DNA of 5,562 bases from assembly GCA_003516765.1 (NCBI GenBank), contig DPCD01000176.1:4839-10400 (forward strand), in the 5' to 3' direction. The notes below the pieces were generated by a model that saw nothing but the letters and a program-made list of their open reading frames with translations, had not been told where the DNA came from and did not search any database. Positions within the stretch are counted from its first letter, which is position 1, and each line of letters opens with the position of its first letter. Positions 1 to 5,562 of this stretch are shown piece after piece. Position numbers and translations under genes: made by a program. Origin of the DNA: Clostridiales bacterium. GTDB taxonomy: Bacteria > Bacillota > Clostridia > Oscillospirales > Oscillospiraceae.

Positions 1-1197
1 GACGCGGCGCTTTGCAGCCGCATCGTCTACGGCGTGATGCAGAACCGGCTGCTGTTGGACTTTTATCTTTCACAGGTCGTCAGCGGACCGATGTCCAGAT
101 TACAGCCCGCGATGCTCGATATTCTGCGGCTCGGCGCGTATCAGATTCTGCTGCTGGACAAAATTCCAGATTCGGCAGCGGTCAATGAGGCGGTCGAACA
201 GACGAAACATTATGTAAACAAAAAAGCCGCCGGTATGACCAACGGCTGTCTGCGCGCGCTGTCGCGGCAGAAGCAGAGCCTCCGCCAGCCGGGGGATCTT
301 GCCACGCGCTACAGTCATCCGCAGACGCTGGTGGAGCTGCTGCAGCAGAGCGTCGGAGAAGAGCAGATCGAGGCGTTTTTGCGTGCGGACAACGAGATTG
401 CCGCGACGTGCCTGCAGGTCAATACGCTCTTATCCGATGCACAGGAGGCAGAGCAGGCGCTGACGCAGCTGGGCATTGCCTTCGAGAAGCATCCGTGGCT
501 GGATGGCTGCTATTTGGTGCGCGGAACGGGAAACCTGGCGCAGCTGGAGCTTTTTTCCTCCGGCAAGGTCTATGTGCAGGACCCGTCGGCAAGGTTTGCG
601 GCGATGGCTGCGGGCGCAAAGCCGGGGATGCGGGTGCTCGACTGCTGCGCCGCGCCGGGCGGAAAGAGCTTTGCCGCAGCAATTGCGATGCAGAACGAAG
701 GAAGCGTCACCTCGTGTGACATTCATGCGCACAAGGTTTCTCTGATCGAAAAAGGCGCCGCGCGTCTGGGCGTTTTGATTGTCCATGCGCGGCAGGCGGA
801 TGCGTCGCAGTTTGAGCCGGAATTTGAAGCGGGCTTCGACGTGGTGATCGCGGACGTGCCCTGCTCGGGGCTCGGCGTGATCCGCAAAAAGCCGGATATC
901 CGATATAAAGATCTTGCACCGATGCAGAAGCTTCCGCAGGTGCAGGCGGCGATTCTGGAAAATGTGAGCCGGTATGTAAAGCCCGGCGGCGTGCTGGTCT
1001 ACAGCACGTGTACGGTTTTGAAGCGCGAAAACGAGAATGTGGCAAACGCCTTTTTGGCGCGCCATCCGGAATTCCGGCTGGAGGTCTTTGCCCTTCCGGC
1101 AGGGCTGGACGCACAGACCGATGGGATGCTGACCCTTTATCCGCACCTTCACGAAGCCGATGGCTTTTTCATCTGTAAACTGAGGAAGAACGTATGA
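1..1197 (+). CDS. rsmB: 16S rRNA (cytosine(967)-C5)-methyltransferase RsmB, 5'-truncated by window edge
   Basis: RsmB transfers a methyl group from S-adenosylmethionine to C5 of C967 of 16S rRNA in the cytoplasm. The frame is open from base 1, and the first residues (DAALCSRIVYGV) already match the NusB-like domain, so the real start lies upstream; the GTG at 34 and ATG at 37 are internal. Numbering from base 1 gives 398 residues, and family lengths near 430-450 suggest roughly 40 are missing. The NusB-like RNA-binding domain covers about 1-90 (LRLGAYQ at 42-48, IPDSAAVNEAVE at 55-66, NGCLR at 81-85). The Rossmann methyltransferase follows: SAM-binding motif VLDCCAAPGGKS at 212-223, motif IV DVPCSGLG with Cys288, and motif VI STCT with Cys337. 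By family knowledge the motif VI Cys is the nucleophile and the motif IV Cys helps product release; both are present. The stop overlaps the rlmN start. Identification is very secure; choice of RsmB over other m5C enzymes rests on the NusB domain and the gene order. Confidence 0.96.
   Translation, partial: DAALCSRIVYGVMQNRLLLDFYLSQVVSGPMSRLQPAMLDILRLGAYQILLLDKIPDSAAVNEAVEQTKHYVNKKAAGMTNGCLRALSRQKQSLRQPGDLATRYSHPQTLVELLQQSVGEEQIEAFLRADNEIAATCLQVNTLLSDAQEAEQALTQLGIAFEKHPWLDGCYLVRGTGNLAQLELFSSGKVYVQDPSARFAAMAAGAKPGMRVLDCCAAPGGKSFAAAIAMQNEGSVTSCDIHAHKVSLIEKGAARLGVLIVHARQADASQFEPEFEAGFDVVIADVPCSGLGVIRKKPDIRYKDLAPMQKLPQVQAAILENVSRYVKPGGVLVYSTCTVLKRENENVANAFLARHPEFRLEVFALPAGLDAQTDGMLTLYPHLHEADGFFICKLRKNV
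1182..1188 (+). promoter_or_regulatory. Ribosome binding site of rlmN inside the end of rsmB
   Basis: GAGGAAG sits 5 nt before the ATG at 1194, within the last codons of rsmB. It supports this ATG over the in-frame ATG at 1215 as the rlmN start and allows direct initiation in addition to coupling through the ATGA overlap. Confidence 0.7.
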
Positions 1198-2225
1198 AAG
1201 AAGATCTCAAATCCATGAGCCTTTCCCAGATGGAGCAGGCGTTTTCTGCGCTGGGAGAGCCGAAGTTCCGCGCAAAGCAGGTCTTTACCTGGCTCCACCG
1301 GGGGGCGCGCAGCTTTGACGAGATGACCAATCTCTCCAAGCCGCTGCGCGCGAAGTTGGACGGGATCTATGAAATCACCGCGCCGGAGGTGGCGCGCAAG
1401 CAGGTATCTCAAAAGGACGGAACGATCAAATATCTCTGGCGGCTGTCCGACGGCAACTGCGTGGAGTCCGTTGTGATGCAGTATCACCATGGCAACACCG
1501 TGTGCATCTCCTCGGAGGTCGGCTGCCTGATGGGCTGCAAGTTCTGTGCGTCGACGCTTGGCGGACTGGTGCGCAGACTCAGACCTTCTGAGCTTCTGGA
1601 CCAGGTGCTGTTCAGCCAGATCGATTCCGGACTTCCGATTTCCAATATCGTTCTAATGGGCATCGGAGAGCCGCTGGACAATTTTGATGCGGTCATGCAG
1701 TTTCTCGAGCTGGTCAACAGCCCGGACGGACTGAACATCGGCATGCGCCACATCAGCCTGTCCACCTGCGGTCTGGTCGATAAAATCCGGCTTCTGGCAG
1801 AGCGGAAGCTGCAGCTGACGCTCTCGGTGTCGCTTCACTCGCCGGACAACGAGTCGAGAAACAAAATCATGCCGATCAATAAACGCTGGAACGTCGAAGA
1901 GCTGCTGGCGGCATGTAAGGACTATTATGAAATTACCGGGCGGCGGGTGTCGTTTGAATACACGATGATCTCCGGCGTCAGCGATAGCCCCGAGCAGGCA
2001 GAGCTTCTGGCAAAGAAGCTTTCCGGCATGGGCGCGCATGTGAATATGATTCCGCTTAACGACGTCGCGGAGACCGGGCTTCATACCAGCTCCCGCGAGG
2101 CAATTGCCCGCTTTCAGAGCATTCTGCAGGCGCATGGCATTACTGCCACGGTCCGCCGCACGCTCGGCAGCGACATCGACGCCTCCTGCGGGCAACTGCG
2201 CAGGAAATACGAACTGAAACAGTAA
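1194..2225 (+). CDS. rlmN: Dual-specificity 23S rRNA (adenine(2503)-C2)/tRNA A37 methyltransferase RlmN
   Basis: RlmN is a cytoplasmic radical-SAM enzyme that methylates C2 of A2503 in the peptidyl-transferase centre of 23S rRNA; in some bacteria it also modifies A37 of certain tRNAs. The protein is 343 residues, the usual family length. The N-terminal part (about 1-90) holds the accessory RNA-binding region, including FRAKQVFTWLH. The radical-SAM 4Fe-4S motif CxxxCxxC is Cys111, Cys115 and Cys118. Upstream Cys104 (in VCISSEVGC) matches the conserved cysteine equivalent to E. coli Cys118, and Cys332 (in DASCGQLR) matches the C-terminal cysteine that carries the methyl group and forms the RNA adduct. 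MGIGEPLDN is the SAM-contacting GEP motif. All catalytic residues are intact. The related resistance enzyme Cfr methylates C8 of the same base; the housekeeping position next to rsmB favours RlmN. The start overlaps the rsmB stop by 4 nt (ATGA) and has a Shine-Dalgarno site. It is followed by prpC after 21 nt. Confidence 0.97.
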   Translation: MKEDLKSMSLSQMEQAFSALGEPKFRAKQVFTWLHRGARSFDEMTNLSKPLRAKLDGIYEITAPEVARKQVSQKDGTIKYLWRLSDGNCVESVVMQYHHGNTVCISSEVGCLMGCKFCASTLGGLVRRLRPSELLDQVLFSQIDSGLPISNIVLMGIGEPLDNFDAVMQFLELVNSPDGLNIGMRHISLSTCGLVDKIRLLAERKLQLTLSVSLHSPDNESRNKIMPINKRWNVEELLAACKDYYEITGRRVSFEYTMISGVSDSPEQAELLAKKLSGMGAHVNMIPLNDVAETGLHTSSREAIARFQSILQAHGITATVRRTLGSDIDASCGQLRRKYELKQ

Positions 2226-2231
2226 CGACGG

Positions 2232-2238
2232 AAAGGAG
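2232..2238 (+). promoter_or_regulatory. Ribosome binding site of prpC
   Basis: AAAGGAG lies 8 nt before the ATG at 2247, in the 21-nt gap after rlmN. The spacing is ideal and fixes the prpC start. The gap is too short to hold a convincing promoter or terminator. Confidence 0.8.
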
Positions 2239-2246
2239 CAATTACC

Positions 2247-2978
2247 ATGCAGCTTTGGGGACTGACCGATCCAGGCAATCTGCGTGAACAGAATCAGGAT
2301 TCCTACGCCATGGTGTCCTTTTCCAGAGACCGTTCGCTGATGATTGTCTGCGACGGCATGGGCGGCGCAAAATCCGGAAACGTGGCAAGCTCGCTTGCCG
2401 TCGACGTGTTCACCGACGAGGTGCGCCGATGCCAGAGACCCGGTATGACGCCGGAGCGGGGCGCTGAGGTTTTGCGGGGCGCGCTGGAGCTGGCAAACAA
2501 GGCGGTTTTTGAGCAGGCGCAGGTGAGCGACGATTTTACCGGCATGGGCACGACGCTCGTTGCGGCGCTGATTATCAGGGATACCGCCGTGATTATCAAC
2601 GTCGGAGACAGCCGGGCATATCTGTTTACCGCCGAAGGCGTGCAGCTTCTGACGACGGACCACTCGATTGTGGAGTTCATGGTCCAGCGCGGCGAGCTGA
2701 CGCAGGAGCAGGCGAAAAACCATCCCGGAAAAAATGTGATTACAAGAGCCGTCGGGACCGAGCCTTCGGTCGAGGGCGATATCTATTTGCAGAAGCTGCA
2801 TCGCGACGACTGTCTGCTGCTTTGCTCCGACGGTCTGTCGAATGTGATGGCAGATCAGGAGATGCTGTTTGAGGTGGCGCACGGCGTGCGCAAGAGCGAC
2901 TGCTGCCAGAGACTTCTGCGCATCGCAAAAAATCGCGGCGCACCGGACAATGTGACGGTCGCAATGGCGCTTGTTTAG
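2247..2978 (+). CDS. prpC: PP2C-family protein Ser/Thr phosphatase PrpC (Stp)
   Basis: PrpC is a soluble, metal-dependent (Mn/Mg) phosphatase that reverses phosphorylation by the adjacent kinase PrkC and removes phosphate from PrkC itself. The 243-residue protein has the standard length and a single PP2C (PPM) domain. Visible motifs in order are REQNQD at 13-18 with metal-ligand Asp18; VCDGMGG at 34-40 with Asp36; TGMGTT at 98-103; NVGDSRAY with Asp121; a TTDHS...ITRAVG segment typical of bacterial PP2Cs; CSDGLS at 193-198 with Asp195; and APDN with Asp234. These match the conserved metal-binding aspartates of the family, so the enzyme should be active. The first motif has Gln17 where RxxNED is more usual, a mild variation. 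There is no signal peptide or membrane segment, as expected for a cytoplasmic enzyme. It stands 15 nt before prkC and has nearly the same translation leader, consistent with co-production of kinase and phosphatase. Confidence 0.96.
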   Translation: MQLWGLTDPGNLREQNQDSYAMVSFSRDRSLMIVCDGMGGAKSGNVASSLAVDVFTDEVRRCQRPGMTPERGAEVLRGALELANKAVFEQAQVSDDFTGMGTTLVAALIIRDTAVIINVGDSRAYLFTAEGVQLLTTDHSIVEFMVQRGELTQEQAKNHPGKNVITRAVGTEPSVEGDIYLQKLHRDDCLLLCSDGLSNVMADQEMLFEVAHGVRKSDCCQRLLRIAKNRGAPDNVTVAMALV

Positions 2979-2980
2979 GG

Positions 2981-2986
2981 AAGGAG
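2981..2986 (+). promoter_or_regulatory. Ribosome binding site of prkC
   Basis: AAGGAG lies 7 nt before the ATG at 2994 and starts 2 nt after the prpC stop codon. It fixes the prkC start; the encoded N-terminus (MDQYIGTLLDNRYEIL) is the usual one for PASTA kinases. Confidence 0.8.
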
Positions 2987-2993
2987 CAATCTT

Positions 2994-5279
2994 ATGGATC
3001 AATACATAGGAACGCTGTTGGACAATCGATATGAAATTCTCGAGGTCATCGGTACGGGCGGCATGGCTGTTGTCTACAAGGCGCGCTGCAACCGGCTCAA
3101 CCGCCTCGTGGCAATAAAAGTTCTCAAGCGTGAGCTGTCGCAGGACGAGGAGTTCCGCCGCCGGTTCCATGCCGAGTCGCAGGCGGTTGCGATGCTTTCG
3201 CATCCGAACATTGTGAGCGTCTACGATGTCTCGCATTCCAACAACCTCGATTATATCGTCATGGAGCTGATCGAGGGCATCACGCTCAAGCAGTATCTGG
3301 AGCAGAAGGGCAGACTCAACTGGCGCGAGGCGCTGCATTTTTCCACGCAGATTGCCAAGGCACTCGAGCATGCGCATTCGCGCGGCATCATCCACCGCGA
3401 CATCAAGCCCCACAATATCATGATTTTGAAGGACGGCAGCGTCAAGGTTGCAGACTTCGGCATTGCCCGCATCTCCTCGGCGCAGAATACCCTCACGCGC
3501 GAGGCACTCGGCTCGGTCCACTATATTTCCCCCGAGCAGGCGAAGGGCGGCAAGGTCGACTACCGGTCGGACCTCTATTCGCTCGGCGTCGTGATGTATG
3601 AAATGCTCACGGGAAGACCGCCCTTCGACGGCGATACGCCCGTTTCCGTTGCCATTCAGCACATCAACGCCAAGCCCGTCATGCCGCGCGAATTGAACCC
3701 TGATATTCCCGAGGGCTTCGAGCAGATCACCATGCACGCGATGGCAGCGGATATTTCCAAGCGCTACCCCTCGGCGACGCGGATGCTGGCGGATCTGGAA
3801 ATTTTCCGCAAAAACCCGAATGTGATTTTCGATTTTACCGACGATCAGGACGCCTTCGATGTGGAGCGCCTGCTCAACGACCCCGACTATCTTCCAGACC
3901 GGCTTCCCCGGCGCGAGCGCAAGCAGCCGTCCCGGGTGTCTATTCCACAGCGCAAGCAGCCGCCTGCGCCGCCCGCGCAGAGCCAGAGCGCCAAAAAGGG
4001 TGCAAACGTTGCGCTGACGGCAGGCATCGTGTGCATCGTGCTGGCGGTCCTCGGCATCGGCTACTTCCTGTATTCGTATTTCTTCTCGGACCTGTTCAGC
4101 CGGACCGAGGAGGTCAAGGTTCCGCAGATGGTCGGACAGTATTACGAGAACTTCGACCAGAGCCAGTACCCCGATCTGACCTTCGAAGTCACAGACTGGC
4201 GCGCAAGCGACGCTTACGAGAGCGGCTATGTGATCGATCAGAGCGTGAACGCAGGCACGATGGTCAAGGTTGGCTCCAAAATCGAGCTGACGCTTTCGAC
4301 CGGCATTGAAAGCAATGTCATGCCGAACGTTGTGAACCTGCCGCTGGAAAACGCGCAGGACTATCTGAATTCCCTTCCCATCACGCTTTCCATCTCGGTG
4401 GATTATCAGGAAAGCGATGTGTACACCGCCGGCTATATCATCCGGACCATTCCTGAGCGCAACGAGCCGCTCACCGACGGGCAGAGCGTGACGCTGGTTG
4501 TCTCGACCGGCGTGCCGGTGGAGCTGGTGAAGGTGCCGACGCTCATTGGCTCCGACGTGGACGACGCAATTGCTACCATCAAGGCAGCCGGTCTCGGCGA
4601 CGGTATGATCAAATATGTCGACAGCGATCTTCCCGAAGGCACGGTCACATTCCAGTCGATCGACGCAGGCGAGGAGGTCAAAGCCGGAACGGTGATCAAC
4701 CTGCAGGCATCCAAGGGACCCGAGCAGGCGCAGGAGCCGCTCATTCGCACGCTTTCACAGGATGCAGTGGTGGAGCAGGGCGACAAGCTGACGCTGCAGG
4801 TCAAGGCAGAGGTTGCGGACGACGGCGAGCTGACCTATGCGTGGTACGTGTCCGAGTCCGGCAACGTCGCCGATGCGGAGTTGGTCTCGCGCAGCGACAA
4901 GAACAACACCACCTGCAAGGTCGATACTGACAAGGCTGGCGTCTGGTACTATTTCTGCAAGATTGTCAACACCCTCGGCGAGAGCCACACGTCTGCCAAC
5001 ACGCAGATGATTCGTGTGGAGGTCACGCCGAAGGCGGAGCCTGTGCAGACAGAAATTGCCGTGCGCATGCCGTCGGTTTCGAGCGGAATCTATGAGATTC
5101 TGGTCAAGGTCGGCGGGGAAACGCAGGTCGGACCCTTCACGGTGGACATGGAGGACCAGTCGGGCAGAACTGTCACGATTCCGGTAGAAGGAAACGGCGT
5201 GCAGACGGTCGACGTGTATCTCGACGGCGTGCTGTACGATTCGCAGGAAATTGATTTTGACGCATTGGCAGAACGATGA
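2994..5279 (+). CDS. prkC: PASTA-domain Ser/Thr protein kinase PrkC (Stk1 type) with an extra extracellular Ig-like domain
   Basis: PrkC is a single-pass membrane kinase. By family knowledge its outer PASTA repeats sense peptidoglycan fragments or lipid II, and its inner domain phosphorylates cell-wall, translation and growth targets. The 761-residue protein has the kinase domain at about 13-275: glycine loop IGTGGMAVVYK (19-29), Lys42, alpha-C Glu61, HRDIKPHN (134-141) with catalytic Asp136, DFG (154-156) and SPE (179-181). Thr166 and Thr168 lie in the activation loop. A basic, proline-rich linker (about 301-336, RKQP twice) leads to one membrane helix (about 339-362) with no signal peptide. 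Outside are three PASTA repeats (about 374-437, 440-506, 512-575), an Ig-like domain (about 581-680, with AWY around Trp617 and WYYFCKIVNT), and a C-terminal beta domain (about 684-761) resembling the last domain of Bacillus and Staphylococcus PrkC. B. subtilis PrkC is near 650 residues, so the Ig-like domain largely accounts for the extra length. All catalytic residues are intact. Its partner phosphatase is upstream, and the stop overlaps rsgA. Confidence 0.96.
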   Translation: MDQYIGTLLDNRYEILEVIGTGGMAVVYKARCNRLNRLVAIKVLKRELSQDEEFRRRFHAESQAVAMLSHPNIVSVYDVSHSNNLDYIVMELIEGITLKQYLEQKGRLNWREALHFSTQIAKALEHAHSRGIIHRDIKPHNIMILKDGSVKVADFGIARISSAQNTLTREALGSVHYISPEQAKGGKVDYRSDLYSLGVVMYEMLTGRPPFDGDTPVSVAIQHINAKPVMPRELNPDIPEGFEQITMHAMAADISKRYPSATRMLADLEIFRKNPNVIFDFTDDQDAFDVERLLNDPDYLPDRLPRRERKQPSRVSIPQRKQPPAPPAQSQSAKKGANVALTAGIVCIVLAVLGIGYFLYSYFFSDLFSRTEEVKVPQMVGQYYENFDQSQYPDLTFEVTDWRASDAYESGYVIDQSVNAGTMVKVGSKIELTLSTGIESNVMPNVVNLPLENAQDYLNSLPITLSISVDYQESDVYTAGYIIRTIPERNEPLTDGQSVTLVVSTGVPVELVKVPTLIGSDVDDAIATIKAAGLGDGMIKYVDSDLPEGTVTFQSIDAGEEVKAGTVINLQASKGPEQAQEPLIRTLSQDAVVEQGDKLTLQVKAEVADDGELTYAWYVSESGNVADAELVSRSDKNNTTCKVDTDKAGVWYYFCKIVNTLGESHTSANTQMIRVEVTPKAEPVQTEIAVRMPSVSSGIYEILVKVGGETQVGPFTVDMEDQSGRTVTIPVEGNGVQTVDVYLDGVLYDSQEIDFDALAER

Positions 5280-5562
5280 ACGATAGAATTATCAAAGCGC
5301 TCAGCGGCTTTTACTATGTGCAGACGCCAGACGGCGTGGTCGAGTGCCGCGCGCGCGGCAGGTTCCGCAAGGAGGGCGTTTCTCCGCTGGTCGGAGACTT
5401 TGTGCGGATTTCAAGAAGCGGAAAATCCGGCACGGTGGAAGAAATCCTGCCCCGGAAGAACAGCTTTATCCGCCCAGCGGTTGCGAACGTCGATTTGCTC
5501 GTGCTGCTGGCATCCTGCGCGATTCCGCAGACAGAGCCGTTTCTCATCGACCGCGTGCTGGC
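5276..5562 (+). CDS. rsgA: Ribosome small subunit-dependent GTPase RsgA (CpgA/YloQ), 3'-truncated by window edge
   Basis: RsgA is a circularly permuted GTPase that acts late in 30S subunit assembly, checking the decoding centre. Only 95 complete codons are in the window, out of about 290-300 in the family. They encode the N-terminal OB-fold: GFYYV (11-15), ECRARGRFRK (23-32), PLVGDFVRI (38-46), VEEILPRKN (54-62), then RPAVANVDLLVL (66-77) and FLIDRVL (89-95), which lead into the GTPase domain. These are signature strings of the family. The nucleotide-binding motifs and the C-terminal zinc-binding domain are beyond the edge, so catalysis cannot be checked here. The ATG at 5276 overlaps the prkC stop (ATGA), and I see no good Shine-Dalgarno within about 15 nt upstream, so translation probably depends on coupling to prkC. 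In B. subtilis the equivalent protein (CpgA) is phosphorylated by PrkC in vitro, which fits the linkage. Confidence 0.95.
   Translation, partial: MNDRIIKALSGFYYVQTPDGVVECRARGRFRKEGVSPLVGDFVRISRSGKSGTVEEILPRKNSFIRPAVANVDLLVLLASCAIPQTEPFLIDRVL

Noticed and set aside
430..1152. A 240-codon open frame on the - strand inside rsmB
   Set aside because: It is codon-aligned antisense to the conserved RsmB methyltransferase domain, with the same codon-bias explanation and no family resemblance.
34..1197. GTG at 34 or ATG at 37 as the true rsmB start
   Set aside because: The frame is open to base 1 and the upstream residues match the NusB-like domain, so the gene begins before the window.
1653..3737. 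A 694-codon open frame on the - strand spanning parts of rlmN, prpC and prkC
   Set aside because: It is exactly codon-aligned and antisense to three well-identified genes in one frame. Its openness is explained by avoidance of TTA, CTA and TCA codons. The product is rich in His, Arg and Leu with no recognisable domain.
4031..4309. A 92-codon + strand frame within prkC
   Set aside because: It is out of frame across the membrane helix and first PASTA repeat, is Arg/Gly-rich, and lacks a convincing ribosome binding site.
5314..5547. A 77-codon open frame on the - strand at the right edge
   Set aside because: It lies opposite rsgA, whose OB-fold motifs are clear; the reverse product shows no recognisable features.
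1..5562. The possibility of a novel defence, mobile or biosynthetic system
   Set aside because: Every base is accounted for by five conserved housekeeping and signalling genes with gaps of 21 nt or less, in an order known from other Firmicutes. No transposase, integrase, repeat array or unknown gene is present.

Overview
The window is a compact, single-strand block of five genes, all on the + strand: rsmB (5' end cut off), rlmN, prpC (stp), prkC and rsgA (3' end cut off). Gene order, Shine-Dalgarno sites of the AAGGAG type, and a PASTA-type Ser/Thr kinase paired with a PP2C phosphatase point to a Firmicute. The same order is known from the Bacillus subtilis yloM-yloN-prpC-prkC-cpgA(rsgA) region and from many Clostridia. 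The sequence is GC-rich by eye, with G/C-ending codons preferred, and the kinase carries an extra Ig-like domain. This suggests a GC-rich gut-type clostridium (Oscillospiraceae/Ruminococcaceae-like). That placement is an inference from composition and style, not a demonstrated match.

Layout: 1-1197 encodes the NusB-like RNA-binding and methyltransferase domains of RsmB (16S rRNA m5C967). 1194-2225 encodes RlmN, the radical-SAM enzyme for 23S rRNA m2A2503, and overlaps rsmB by ATGA. After 21 nt comes prpC (2247-2978), a PP2C phosphatase, then after 15 nt prkC (2994-5279), a membrane kinase with three PASTA repeats. rsgA (5276 to the end) overlaps prkC by ATGA and encodes the N-terminal OB-fold of a ribosome-assembly GTPase. 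No gap exceeds 21 nt, and I see no promoter, terminator, RNA gene, mobile element, repeat array or CRISPR inside the block, so it most likely lies within one polycistronic transcript.

Functionally the block joins ribosome modification and maturation (RsmB, RlmN, RsgA) to a reversible phosphorylation switch (PrkC/PrpC) that senses cell-wall material outside the cell and acts on cytoplasmic targets. This is conserved housekeeping and signalling content. I found no evidence of an undescribed system. The most unusual part is the outside portion of PrkC: three PASTA repeats with off-consensus signature positions, then an extra Ig-like domain holding the only two extracellular cysteines, then the usual C-terminal domain.
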